Below, piece by piece: positions 33,152 through 41,613 of a stretch of DNA of 64,000 bases. The number at the start of each line of letters is the position of its first letter. Within the stretch, counting starts at the first letter, position 1. Location: contig NZ_CP044972.1 of NCBI RefSeq assembly GCF_010104355.1, positions 4,082,001 to 4,146,000 on the forward strand, given 5' to 3'. The notes under the pieces are model-generated. The model saw nothing but the letters and a program-made list of their open reading frames with translations, was not told the origin of the DNA and did not search any database. Position numbers and translations under genes: made by a program. Source of the stretch: Hydrogenophaga sp. PBL-H3. Lineage in GTDB: Bacteria; Pseudomonadota; Gammaproteobacteria; Burkholderiales; Burkholderiaceae_C.

Positions 33152-35835
33152 GCATCCGCCACCTCGACGCCCTCTTCTCCCCCGCCTCGGTGGCGGTGAT
33201 CGGTGCCTCGATGCGGCCCACCAGCGTGGGCGGCACCGTGTGGCGCAACCTGAACAACGGCGGGTTCAAGGGCCTGCTCTACGCCGTCAACCCCAAGCAC
33301 GCCGAAATCGGCGGCGTGAAGACGCACGCCTCGGTGGCCGACCTGCCCGCCGCACCCGAGCTTGCCATCCTGTGCACGCCGGCGGACACGGTGGTGGCGC
33401 TGATCGCCGAGCTGGGCGCACGCGGCACCCGCGCGGCCATCGTGCTCACCGCCGGGCTCAATGCGTCGCAGAAGCAGGCCATGCTCGACGCTGCGCGCGT
33501 GCACACCCTGCGTATCCTCGGGCCCAACTGCATCGGCATGCTGGTGCCGCACCTGGGCCTCAACGCCAGCTTCGCGCACACCGGCGCGCTGCCAGGAGAA
33601 CTGGCGTTCGTGTCGCAGTCGGGCGCGCTCGTCACCGCCCTGCTTGACTGGGCCGGCTCGCGCGGCATCGGGTTTTCGCATTTCGTCTCGCTGGGCGAAC
33701 GCGCCGATGTCGACTTCGGCGACATGCTCGACTTCCTCGGCAGCGACCCCAAGACGCGCGCCATCCTGCTCTACATCGAGAGCATCGAAGAACCGCGCAA
33801 ATTCATGTCGGCCGCCCGCGCGGCCGCGCGCAACAAGCCGGTGATCGTGGTCAAGGCCGGGCGCTCGACCGCCGGGCAACAGGCCGCCGCCTCGCACACC
33901 GGCGCGCTCGCCGGGTCCGATGGCGTGTTCGACGCTGCGATCGCGCGCGCCGGCATGCTGCGCGTGAACACCTTGCAAGACCTGTTTCTCGCTGCCGAGA
34001 CGCTCTCCCGCTTCCACGGCAACCGCGCCGACCAGCTGATCGTGCTCACCAACGGCGGCGGTGCGGGTGTGATGGCGGCAGACGCCGCCGCCACCGAAGG
34101 CGTGCCGCTGGCCGCGCTGAGCCCCTCGCTGCGGGCACAGCTCAACGCCGTGCTGCCCGCCAACTGGTCACACGCCAACCCGGTGGACATCATTGGCGAC
34201 GCACCGGCCACGCGCTATGTGCAGGCGCTGGAGGCGCTCGCGCAGGACACCGCAAGCGCCGTGCTGTTCATCCACGCGCCCACCGCCATCGTGCCCAGCC
34301 TGGACATCGCGCAGGCGCTGCTGCCGCTGGCCCGCGCCGCGCCGAAGCGGGTGCTGGGCTGCTGGCTGGGTGATGGCGCGGTTGCTCAGGCGCGCGAGCT
34401 GTTTCGGGCCGCCGGCGTGCCCGACTTCAACACCCCTGAAGACGCGGTGCGCGCCTTCTCGCTGCTGCGCACCTTCCGCGAGCACCAGGCCGAGCTGCTG
34501 CAGACACCACCGGCGCGCGCTTCTGCACAAGAGCCCGATCTGCCGCGCATCCGCACCATCGTGGACAGCGTGCTGGCCAGCGGGCGCGAACTGCTCACCG
34601 AACCCGAGGCGAAAGACCTGCTGGAAGCCGCCGGCCTGCCGGTGGTGGCCACGCGCGTCGTGGGACCCAGCGCGCCAGCAGCCCAGGCAGCCGCCGACGC
34701 GCTGGGCTACCCGGTGGCGCTCAAGATCCTGTCGTTCGACATTTCGCACAAGTCCGACGTGGGCGGTGTGCGCCTGAACCTGGGCAGCGCGGCCGAGGTG
34801 GGCGAGGCCTGCGCGACCATGCTGGCGCGTGTGCGCGAGCAGCGCCCGGATGCAAAGGTCGAAGGCTTCACCGTGCAGACCATGGTCCGCAAGAAGCACG
34901 CGCACGAACTCATCGTCGGCGCCAGTGTGGACCCGGTGTTCGGCCCCACGGTCCTCTTTGGCCAGGGCGGTGTGGCGGTTGAGGTGCTGGCCGACACCGC
35001 ACTGGCACTGCCGCCCTTGAACACCACGCTGGCGCTGGCGCAGATCGCGCGCACCCGCGTGGCCCGGCTGTTGCGCGGCTACCGCGACGAACCCGCTGCC
35101 GACATCGATGCCATCGCCCAGGTGCTGGTGAGCGTGTCGCAACTGCTGGCCGACGTGCCCGAACTCGCCGAACTCGACATCAACCCGCTGCTGGCCAACC
35201 ACGAGGGCGCGGTGGCGCTGGACGCGCGGGTGCGCGTGTCGGCGCGGCGTCCGGCTGGTGCTGTGAACTTCGCCATCCAGCCCTACCCGCAAGACCTGGT
35301 GGAAAGCTGGGACTGGCAGGGTCAGCCGGTCACGCTGCGTCCGATCCGCCCGGAAGACGAAGCCCAGCACCTTGCGTTTCTGGAAAAACTCGATCCGGAG
35401 GACATCCGCCTGCGCGTGTTCTACAGCCGCCGCCACATCGAACACAGCGAGCTCGCGCGGCTCACCCAGATCGACTACGCGCGCGAGATGGCCTTCATCG
35501 CCACCCGCGTCGGTGCCGACGGCGTGGAGGAAACGCTGGGCGCGGTGCGCGCGGTGGTGGACCCGGACAACGTTGGTGCCGAGTTCGGCGTGATCGTGCG
35601 CTCCGACCTCAAGGGCAGTGGTCTGGGCCACAAGCTGATGTGCAAGCTCATTGAGCACCTGCGCGCGCGCGGCACACAGCGAATCTTTGGGACGGTGCTG
35701 CGCATCAACCGCGGCATGCTGGAACTTGCGCGGTCCCTCGGCTTCCAAGAGACGACCAACCCCAGCGATCCCGGCGACGTTGAGACGCGGTTTGTCGCGC
35801 TGGACCTGCAAACCACTGTCGGGCAGCCGCCATGA
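33148..35835 (+). CDS. acyl-CoA synthetase (NDP-forming)-GNAT fusion, Pat/YfiQ-like
   Basis: This 895-residue protein consists of an N-terminal CoA-binding domain (about 8-130, SVAVIGASMRPTSVGGTVWRN), a ligase-CoA domain (about 150-290, with FVSQSGALVTALLDWA and a catalytic-type His in ASHTGALAGSD), an ATP-grasp domain (about 480-700, EAKDLLEAAGLPVVATRVV, KSDVGGVRLNLG) and a C-terminal GNAT acetyltransferase (about 720-885, with RSDLKGSGLGHKLMCKLIEHL). This is the arrangement of E. coli YfiQ/Pka and Salmonella Pat, which acetylate lysines and silence acetyl-CoA synthetase. The synthetase His is retained, so enzymatic acyl-CoA synthesis cannot be excluded. It overlaps both neighbours by 4 bases. 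Confidence 0.9.
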   Translation: MSIRHLDALFSPASVAVIGASMRPTSVGGTVWRNLNNGGFKGLLYAVNPKHAEIGGVKTHASVADLPAAPELAILCTPADTVVALIAELGARGTRAAIVLTAGLNASQKQAMLDAARVHTLRILGPNCIGMLVPHLGLNASFAHTGALPGELAFVSQSGALVTALLDWAGSRGIGFSHFVSLGERADVDFGDMLDFLGSDPKTRAILLYIESIEEPRKFMSAARAAARNKPVIVVKAGRSTAGQQAAASHTGALAGSDGVFDAAIARAGMLRVNTLQDLFLAAETLSRFHGNRADQLIVLTNGGGAGVMAADAAATEGVPLAALSPSLRAQLNAVLPANWSHANPVDIIGDAPATRYVQALEALAQDTASAVLFIHAPTAIVPSLDIAQALLPLARAAPKRVLGCWLGDGAVAQARELFRAAGVPDFNTPEDAVRAFSLLRTFREHQAELLQTPPARASAQEPDLPRIRTIVDSVLASGRELLTEPEAKDLLEAAGLPVVATRVVGPSAPAAQAAADALGYPVALKILSFDISHKSDVGGVRLNLGSAAEVGEACATMLARVREQRPDAKVEGFTVQTMVRKKHAHELIVGASVDPVFGPTVLFGQGGVAVEVLADTALALPPLNTTLALAQIARTRVARLLRGYRDEPAADIDAIAQVLVSVSQLLADVPELAELDINPLLANHEGAVALDARVRVSARRPAGAVNFAIQPYPQDLVESWDWQGQPVTLRPIRPEDEAQHLAFLEKLDPEDIRLRVFYSRRHIEHSELARLTQIDYAREMAFIATRVGADGVEETLGAVRAVVDPDNVGAEFGVIVRSDLKGSGLGHKLMCKLIEHLRARGTQRIFGTVLRINRGMLELARSLGFQETTNPSDPGDVETRFVALDLQTTVGQPP

Positions 35836-36458
35836 AAAATCCACCCAATCGCCGCCACCTGTTGATCGCCAGCGCCGCCGCGCTGGCCGCGCCCGCCTGG
35901 TTGCCCTCTGCGCTCGCGCAGGCCAACAACCTGCGCCCCACACCCAGCCAGACCGAAGGCCCGTTCTACCCCGTGGCCCTGCCGGCCGACAGCGACGCCG
36001 ACCTGCTGAAAAACGGCACTGTGAACTACGGCCAGGGCCAGCCGGCCTGGGTCGAGGGCACGGTGGTCGACCTGGCGGGCGTGCCGGTGTCGGGAGCGGT
36101 GGTCGAGATCTGGCAGTGCGACCACGCCGGTCACTACCACCACCCCGGCGATGGCGGCCGGGCCGACCCGGCCTTCCAGGGCTTCGGCAAGGTCACTGTG
36201 GGGCGCGACGGCCGCTACCGTTTCCGCACCATCCGCCCGGTGCAGTACAGCGGGCGCACGCCGCACATCCATGTGAAGGTGCGCCTGGACCGCATGGAGC
36301 TGCTGACCACGCAGCTGTATGTGGCGGGCGATCCGGGCAACGAGCGTGACTTCTTGTGGCGGCGGCTCAATGAGGCAAGCCGCGCGGCACTCACGGTGCC
36401 TTTTGCATCAGGCAGCGACGGCGTTCGCGCGACCTTCCCCATCGTCGTTCAGGCCTAG
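35832..36458 (+). CDS. exported intradiol ring-cleavage dioxygenase-like protein
   Basis: This 208-residue protein has an N-terminal export signal carrying an RR motif (NRRHLLIASAAALAAPAWLP, cleavage near ALAQ), suggesting Tat export of a folded metalloprotein. The mature domain resembles the beta subunit of protocatechuate 3,4-dioxygenase: SQTEGPFYPV, GTVVDLAGVPVSGAVVEIWQ, a Tyr ligand in GHYHHP, then Tyr and two His in PVQYSGRTPHIHVKV. All four non-haem Fe(III) ligands of the family are visible. An extracytoplasmic, single-subunit intradiol enzyme is unusual compared with cytoplasmic PcaGH or CatA; the natural substrate is unknown. The start overlaps the upstream acyl-CoA synthetase/GNAT stop. 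Confidence 0.85.
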   Translation: MKNPPNRRHLLIASAAALAAPAWLPSALAQANNLRPTPSQTEGPFYPVALPADSDADLLKNGTVNYGQGQPAWVEGTVVDLAGVPVSGAVVEIWQCDHAGHYHHPGDGGRADPAFQGFGKVTVGRDGRYRFRTIRPVQYSGRTPHIHVKVRLDRMELLTTQLYVAGDPGNERDFLWRRLNEASRAALTVPFASGSDGVRATFPIVVQA

Positions 36459-36460
36459 AA

Positions 36461-36483
36461 AGCCCCGGGGGCACCCGGGGGCT
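36461..36483 (+). terminator. GC-rich hairpin after the dioxygenase gene
   Basis: AGCCCCGGG pairs with CCCGGGGCT-like sequence across a short loop, with one bulged G, starting 3 bases after the dioxygenase stop. There is no T-tract behind it (TCTGCTTG), so termination would be weak or factor-assisted. Confidence 0.45.
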
Positions 36484-36509
36484 CTGCTTGCGCGCTTAAG
36501 CTGCCGGCC

Positions 36510-37526
36510 ATGGATTCACTGACTCAGATTGCCCTGGGCTCTGCCGTCGGCGTGGCTGTGATGGGCCGGCGCACGGCCCTGTGGAAAGCCGCGCTGTGGG
36601 GCGCCATTGGCGGCACGCTGCCCGACCTCGATGCCTTCATCGACCACGGCGACGCCATCCTCAACATGACGCGCCACCGCGCCGAGAGCCACGCGCTGTT
36701 CATCCTCACGCTGGCCGCGCCGGTGCTGGCGTGGATCGTCTCGCGCATCCACGGTGAAGCGGCGCTGTTCAAGCGCTGGTGGCTGGCGCTGTGGCTGGTG
36801 CTCATCACGCACCCGCTGCTCGACGCCATGACGGTCTACGGCACACAGCTGCTTCAGCCCTTCACCGACCATCCGTTTGGCGTGGGCAGCGTCTTCATCA
36901 TCGACCCGCTCTACACCGTGCCGCTGATCGTGGGCGTGGTCGCCGCGCTGCGGCTGAAGAACGCGCGGGGCCTGAACTGGAATGTGGCCGGACTCGTTGT
37001 CAGCACGCTGTACCTGGCCTGGAGCGTGGCCGCGCAGCAGCACGCCACGCAGGTGGCGCGTGCTTCGCTGCAGCAAGAAGGCGTTCAGGCCACCGCCTTG
37101 CTGGTCACGCCCTCGCCGTTCAACACCGTGCTGTGGCGCCTTGTGGCCACCACGCCCACGCACTACCTGGAAGGCCACACCTCGCTGCTGGACGACGACC
37201 AACGCATCGTCTGGACTCGGCACGAACGCGGCGCGGGCCTGCTGGAGCGGCACGCCAGTGAGCCCTCGGTGGCGCGCATGGCGGCGTTCACGCACGGCTT
37301 CTACAGCGTGTCCGAAACCGGCGGGCGCCTGTTTGTGACCGACCTGCGCATGGGCCAGGAGCCCAGCTACACCTTCCACTTCGACCTGGGCACCGAGGCC
37401 GCGCGCGCCCAGGGCGGGCACCGGCCCACGCTCAACGGTCAGAGGCCCGACATCGGCCCCGCGCTCGACTGGCTTTGGCGGCGCATGTGGGGCGAGCGAA
37501 TTCCTTCGCCGCGCCCCAACACCTGA
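36510..37526 (+). CDS. DUF457/YdjM-type membrane-bound metal-dependent hydrolase
   Basis: This 338-residue membrane protein has DSLTQIALGSAVGVAVMGRR at the start, metal-site-like GGTLPDLDAFIDHGD, RAESHALFIL and HPLLDAMTVYGTQLLQPF, and several hydrophobic helices over residues 1-175. This is the family annotated as LexA-binding inner membrane-associated hydrolase (YdjM/YfhO-like). The C-terminal 160 residues are soluble. The conserved Asp and His residues suggest a phospholipase C-like metal site, but activity in this family is poorly known. Its stop is back-to-back with that of convergent gloA: TGATCA serves both. Confidence 0.85.
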   Translation: MDSLTQIALGSAVGVAVMGRRTALWKAALWGAIGGTLPDLDAFIDHGDAILNMTRHRAESHALFILTLAAPVLAWIVSRIHGEAALFKRWWLALWLVLITHPLLDAMTVYGTQLLQPFTDHPFGVGSVFIIDPLYTVPLIVGVVAALRLKNARGLNWNVAGLVVSTLYLAWSVAAQQHATQVARASLQQEGVQATALLVTPSPFNTVLWRLVATTPTHYLEGHTSLLDDDQRIVWTRHERGAGLLERHASEPSVARMAAFTHGFYSVSETGGRLFVTDLRMGQEPSYTFHFDLGTEAARAQGGHRPTLNGQRPDIGPALDWLWRRMWGERIPSPRPNT

Positions 37527-38060
37527 TCAGCTGCCCAAGGCGGCCAGCAGGTCCGGCTGCACGATCTCGATCCAGTAGCCGTCGGGGTCCTTGATGAAGG
37601 CCACGTTTTTCATCTTGCCCTGGTCGGGGCGCTTCACATAAGGGACCTGGTTCTCATCGAACCAGGCCACGGCCGCGGCCAGGTCGGGCACCGAAAAGCA
37701 GATGTGGCCAAAGCCCTGCGGCTGGGCGTTGCCGTCGTGGTATTTGAAATCGGCCTGGTTCTCGGTGCCCCAGTTGTGGGTGAGTTCGAGCACGCCGCGC
37801 TGGCTGAAGGTCCAGCTGGTGCGTTGGCCCACGTCGTCGGGTGCCGCGCCGTCTTCCGGGCGGGCCAGGAAGTACAGCGAGAACGACATCTCGGGGAAGT
37901 CGAGCTTGCGCAGCAGGCGCATGCCCATGACGCGGGTGTAGAAGTCCAGCGCCACGGCCGGGTCTTTCACGCGCAGCATGCTGTGGTTGAACACAAAACC
38001 GCGCGAGGCGTCGCTGGGTTGGGCGCAAACGCCGGGCTGGTTTTCGGTGGTGAAGCTCAT
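37527..38060 (-). CDS. gloA: lactoylglutathione lyase (glyoxalase I)
   Basis: This 177-residue enzyme isomerises the methylglyoxal-glutathione hemithioacetal to S-lactoylglutathione. The VOC fold shows all four metal ligands of glyoxalase I: His in FNHSMLRVKDP, Glu in LELTHNWG, His in GFGHICFSV and Glu in YWIEIVQP. FYTRVMGMRLLRKLDFPEMSFSLYFL and the YVKRPDQGKMKNVAFIKDPDG segments match the eukaryote-like long form (Zn-type, with the KMKN loop). ATG 38060 is preferred over a TTG five codons upstream because GAGAG sits 8-9 bases before it. It is tail-to-tail with the membrane hydrolase gene. Confidence 0.95.
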   Translation of the reverse strand: MSFTTENQPGVCAQPSDASRGFVFNHSMLRVKDPAVALDFYTRVMGMRLLRKLDFPEMSFSLYFLARPEDGAAPDDVGQRTSWTFSQRGVLELTHNWGTENQADFKYHDGNAQPQGFGHICFSVPDLAAAVAWFDENQVPYVKRPDQGKMKNVAFIKDPDGYWIEIVQPDLLAALGS

Positions 38061-38158
38061 CGATGGATCTCTCAAAAGGCAAAAAGAAAACAGGACAGGT
38101 CAAACAAAAAAGAAGCGCGGGACCGTGAGGCTACCCGCGCTGAACTGGAGAACGTGGC

Positions 38159-38566
38159 TCAGCGCGCGCGGATCGGCGAGATCACCGGGCGCAGCGTGCC
38201 CAGCCCGTGGGTGCCGGTGCCTTGCAGGGGCGTGGTCATGGCCTCGGCGGCAGCCACCTGCAAGGCCGGCGATCGCGGCTCGGCCTGCTGCCGCTCCAGC
38301 GCCAGCATGCGACGGCGCATGTAGCGCATGCAGGTCACGCGCAGGAACGACGCGAAGTTGGGCACCTCACCCCGGTGCGCCAGGATCTCGTCGTGGAACT
38401 GCGCGATCAGCGCGTTGGTGGTGCAGCCCTCGTCTTCGGCCATCTCGGCCAGCAGGTCCCACACCATGTTCTCCAGCCGGATGCTGGTGAGCACGCCGTG
38501 CATGCGCACCGTGCGCGAGCGCTGCTCGTACTGGATCGGGTCGGCCTTGACGAAAAATTCGCACAT
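38159..38566 (-). CDS. ribbon-helix-helix domain protein
   Basis: This protein has 135 residues. The segment RTVRMHGVLTSIRLENMVWDLLAEMAEDEGC looks like a ribbon-helix-helix domain of the RHH_4 type: a beta strand, then two helices, with EDEGCTTNALIAQFHDEI as the second helix. Such proteins can bind DNA as dimers. The C-terminal part is basic and Arg-rich, then Ala/Pro-rich. An AGGAG ribosome binding site stands 8 bases before ATG 38566. It lies downstream of the GMC dehydrogenase genes on the same strand, separated by a GC-rich repeat, so it may be a local regulator or an independent gene. Confidence 0.75.
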   Translation of the reverse strand: MCEFFVKADPIQYEQRSRTVRMHGVLTSIRLENMVWDLLAEMAEDEGCTTNALIAQFHDEILAHRGEVPNFASFLRVTCMRYMRRRMLALERQQAEPRSPALQVAAAEAMTTPLQGTGTHGLGTLRPVISPIRAR

Positions 38567-38616
38567 GGTGGTCTCCTGCGGTGTGAGGGAGCGGAAAACA
38601 ATCCGGAAAGCGACGC

Positions 38617-38710
38617 TGCGTGGGGGCCCGATCCGCCGCCGGGCCGCCCCAAGGCGGATCAGCCCCCCTGGGGGGCAGCGGACCTCGCGCAGCGGGGAAG
38701 CGTGGGGGCC
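38617..38710. repeat. dispersed copy of the GC-rich intergenic repeat
   Basis: The segment from CCGCCGCCGGGCCGCCCCAA (38633) to GCGTGGGGGCC (38710) is closely similar to one unit of the 9537-9780 array, including the C-run/G-run core and CGCGCAGCGG. A partial tail of a preceding unit (GCGTGGGGGCC) lies at 38618-38628. It lies between the RHH and GMC genes and its last base reaches the GMC stop codon. Confidence 0.85.
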
Positions 38711-40278
38711 TAGATTGCTCTCGCCGTCATCTGCTGCGCAATGTAGTCGGCCTGGCGGATCGCCAAAGTAACAATGGTCAGCGTGGGGTTTTCTGCGCCG
38801 CCGGTGGTGAACTGGCTGCCGTCGCTGATGAACAGGTTGGGGATGTCGTGCGTCTGGCCCCAGGCGTTGCACACACCGTCCTGCTTGCGCGCGCTCATGC
38901 GGCAGGTGCCCATGTTGTGCGTGCTCGGGTAGGGTGGCGTGCGGAAGGTTTTGATGGCACCCGCCGCCTGGTAGATGCGCTCGCCCTGGGTGAACGCGTG
39001 GTTGCGCATGGCGATGTCGTTGTCGTGATCGTCGAAGTGCACGTTGGGCACGTAGTTGCCCCACTGGTCCTTGACCTTCTCGTTGAGCGTGACGCGGTTG
39101 GTTTCGCGCGGCATGTCCTCGCCCACCAGCCACATGCCGGCGAGCTGGGTGTAGCGCTCCATCCACCAGGCGAAGTCAGCGCCCCAGCCACCGGGGTTGA
39201 GGAAGGCGGCCATGAAGGGCACGCCCAGCGACAGCGTCTCCAGCTCGTAGCCGCCCGCAAAGCCGCGCTTGGTGTCGTGCTTGGCCTCGTCGCGCACGAT
39301 GCCCGCCATGGTGGTGCCGCGGTACATGTGCACCGGGTCCTTGAAGGCTGCGTACACCGAGCCGGTCATGTGGCGCATGTAGTTGCGGCCGACCTGTCCC
39401 GAACTGTTGGCCAGTCCGTCCTTGAACATGCTGGAGGCCGAGAGCAGCAGCAGGCGCGGCGTCTCGATGGAGTTGCCCGCCACGCAGACGATGCGGGCCT
39501 TCTGGCGCTGCTCTTTCTTGTCTTTGTCGAAGTACACGACACCGGTCACCTTGCCCGCGGGGTTGTGCTCGATGCGGGTCACGTGGGCCTGCGTGCGCAG
39601 TTCGAAGTTGCCGGTGGCGTCGGCCTTGGGCAGCTCGGTGTAGAGCGTGCTCCACTTGGCGCCACTCTTGCAGCCCTGGAAGCAGAAACCCAGCTGCAGG
39701 CAGCGGCCGCGGCCGTCGCGCGGCTGGCTGTTGATGGCCATGTTTCCGGTGTGCACTTCCTTGTAGCCCAGCTTGGAGGCGCCGTTGTACATCACCTTGA
39801 AGTTGTTGTTGCCCGGCAGGCCGGGGATGCCGTTGGTGCGCGTCACGCCCATCTTGTCTTCGGCCTTGGCGTAGTAGGGCTCCAGGTCCTTGAGCGTGAT
39901 GGGCCAGTCGAGCAGGCTCGCCCCCTTGATCTCGCCATAAACGGTTTTTGTGCGGAACTCGTGTTCCTGAAAGCGCAACGATGCGCCCGCCCAGTGGGTG
40001 GTCGTGCCGCCCACGGTCTTGCAGATCCAGGCCGGAAGACCGGCGAAGTCTTTGGCCACGCGCCAGCTGCCCGAGGTGGTGCGGGTGTCCAGCCAGGCCA
40101 GCTGGCTGAACGATTTCCACTCGTCGTTGATGAAGCTGGCGTTGCTCTGCGCGCCACCGGCCTCCAGCACCACGACCTTGATGCCCTTCTGGCACAACTC
40201 GTTGGCCAGCGTGCCGCCGCCCGCACCCGAACCGATGATGACGACGACCGAGTCGTCGCTGTTTGCAAACGTTGTCAT
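38710..40278 (-). CDS. GMC family dehydrogenase, gluconate 2-dehydrogenase/FAD-GDH large-subunit type
   Basis: This 522-residue flavoprotein has an N-terminal FAD motif GSGAGGGTLANELCQKG and VVLEAGG. ICKTVGGTTTHWAGASLRF surrounds the flavin. The C-terminal PSTHNMGTCRM (catalytic His) and GGAENPTLTIVTLAIR (Asn) give the His/Asn pair of GMC enzymes. The Cys cluster RCLQLGFCFQGCKSGAK lies where FAD-dependent glucose dehydrogenases hold a 3Fe-4S centre; cluster binding is inference. It has no export signal of its own, but the upstream gene encodes a Tat-signal small subunit, so a periplasmic sugar, sugar acid or alcohol dehydrogenase is likely. AGGAG precedes the ATG. Confidence 0.88.
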   Translation of the reverse strand: MTTFANSDDSVVVIIGSGAGGGTLANELCQKGIKVVVLEAGGAQSNASFINDEWKSFSQLAWLDTRTTSGSWRVAKDFAGLPAWICKTVGGTTTHWAGASLRFQEHEFRTKTVYGEIKGASLLDWPITLKDLEPYYAKAEDKMGVTRTNGIPGLPGNNNFKVMYNGASKLGYKEVHTGNMAINSQPRDGRGRCLQLGFCFQGCKSGAKWSTLYTELPKADATGNFELRTQAHVTRIEHNPAGKVTGVVYFDKDKKEQRQKARIVCVAGNSIETPRLLLLSASSMFKDGLANSSGQVGRNYMRHMTGSVYAAFKDPVHMYRGTTMAGIVRDEAKHDTKRGFAGGYELETLSLGVPFMAAFLNPGGWGADFAWWMERYTQLAGMWLVGEDMPRETNRVTLNEKVKDQWGNYVPNVHFDDHDNDIAMRNHAFTQGERIYQAAGAIKTFRTPPYPSTHNMGTCRMSARKQDGVCNAWGQTHDIPNLFISDGSQFTTGGAENPTLTIVTLAIRQADYIAQQMTARAI

Positions 40279-40360
40279 GTGTGTCTCCTGGAGCGTCCCG
40301 GTGCTCTGCGGCCCGGTCGCCTCTTGTTGAACTCGTGGGGAAATGCCCGGGGGTCGTGGG

Positions 40361-40996
40361 TCAGAGATCGGCGGCAGGGCTGGCTTGCGCGGTGGGCGCC
40401 GGCAACCACTTCAGGTCCTGGAAGCCGCGCGTGATGTAGCCGCCCTTCTCCCAGGCCGAGCCGGGATAGCCGAAGGTGGCGTAGGCCATGTCGTTGTCGT
40501 AGAGCGAGGTGATGCACTGACCCCGTACCGCTCCAAAGAAGGGCTGGCCTTCCATGGCTTTCACGATCTGCAGCTTCTTCGCCGAGCCGGCCTTGGTGAA
40601 GTTGCCGTTGGCGGCATTGTTCAGGGCGGCAATACCGTCCTTGAGCATCTTGGCCGCTCCCGCGTCGCCCGCGGCTTTGGCATCGAGGTCCTTGGCCAGC
40701 AGCGCGTACACCGCATCGGGCAGTTTCTTGTGCGGATAGAGCACGCGGCCCATGGCCATGAGGGCTTCGCCTTCGGCCTTGCTCAACACCTTGAGCTCGA
40801 CCGCCCACACCGGCGAAGGCGCGAGGCTGGCGAGCAAGCTGCCGGTGACCAGGGTGCCCATCAGCACCCCCGACCCCTTGAGGAATTCGCGCCGCGCCAG
40901 CGGCAGGTTCATCTTGGGCACATCGCCCATGTCTTCGTTGCAAGCGCTGGCCGTGGCGACGGCGGGGGCGTTCCCCTGGATGGCAATGACGCGCAT
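40361..40996 (-). CDS. Tat-exported small subunit (gluconate 2-dehydrogenase subunit 3 family)
   Basis: This 211-residue protein contains a twin-arginine signal beginning at about residue 33, LARREFLKGSGVLMGTLVTG, with cleavage near VWAVE. This is preceded by an unusually long, non-homologous N-region of some 30 residues. The mature part is helical, with VLYPHKKLPDAVYALLAKDL, ANGNFTKAGSAKKLQIV and AWEKGGYITRGF. Members of this family escort the signal-less GMC subunit through the Tat pathway. GCAGGAG precedes ATG 40996; a later Met (MNLPLARREF) just before the RR motif is an alternative start. It lies 82 bases upstream of the GMC gene in the same direction. Confidence 0.85.
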   Translation of the reverse strand: MRVIAIQGNAPAVATASACNEDMGDVPKMNLPLARREFLKGSGVLMGTLVTGSLLASLAPSPVWAVELKVLSKAEGEALMAMGRVLYPHKKLPDAVYALLAKDLDAKAAGDAGAAKMLKDGIAALNNAANGNFTKAGSAKKLQIVKAMEGQPFFGAVRGQCITSLYDNDMAYATFGYPGSAWEKGGYITRGFQDLKWLPAPTAQASPAADL

Positions 40997-41115
40997 GTTG
41001 TCTCCTGCTTTTTTGGGTCTCACACCCGCAGGATTTGCGGGTGTGAAAAGCAGTATTGCGCGCCCGGTCGGCGGGCGGGTGGTAGCTCGCTACCTACAGG
41101 GAAAACCCGGGCTGT

Positions 41116-41586
41116 TCAACCCAGCAACAGCGTGGCCGCGATGGTGGCCACGCCCAGGATCAGATTCACGCCGACCCAGGTGCGGATCGAGGCCAACGCC
41201 GCGCCGCCGGCCGGCCAGTCGCTGGCGTTCACGGCGCGCGTGAGGCGCTTGAACAGCGCGAAGCGGATGTGGCCAAAGATCACGATCATCAGGATGCCCA
41301 GCGTGGCCATGGCGGTCCAGCCCAGCGGCATGTTGAACGGCAGGCCGGCCTGAACCGTTTCCTTGGCCACGCGCCCGATCATCCACAGGCCCGAAAACAG
41401 CACCAGCAACACCACCACCTGCACGGTGGCGAAAAAGCGTTTGAGCACGCCGTGCATGAGACGGATGCGCAGCGGGGGTTCCAGAAATTGCACCGCCGGG
41501 CGCATGAAGGCGTGGGCGAAAAACATGCCACCGATCCACAGCACGATGGACAGGACGTGGATGAGCTTGAGACTGGCGTAGATCAT
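41116..41586 (-). CDS. CopD-like integral membrane protein
   Basis: This 156-residue membrane protein has four predicted helices: YASLKLIHVLSIVLWIGGMFF, VVVLLVLFSGLWMIGRV, AMATLGILMIVIFGHIRFA and the C-terminal TWVGVNLILGVATIAATL. The first-helix His in KLIHVLSIVLWIGG and the His in MIVIFGHIRF are those conserved in CopD/PcoD-type proteins and their relatives, which have been linked to copper or haem handling. ATG 41586 is chosen over GTG 41595. It follows dinG by 27 bases and precedes the GMC module by 119, so it could belong to either transcript. Confidence 0.82.
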   Translation of the reverse strand: MIYASLKLIHVLSIVLWIGGMFFAHAFMRPAVQFLEPPLRIRLMHGVLKRFFATVQVVVLLVLFSGLWMIGRVAKETVQAGLPFNMPLGWTAMATLGILMIVIFGHIRFALFKRLTRAVNASDWPAGGAALASIRTWVGVNLILGVATIAATLLLG

Positions 41587-41613
41587 GGGGAGCACTTTCG
41601 TTGGAGAGAAAAA

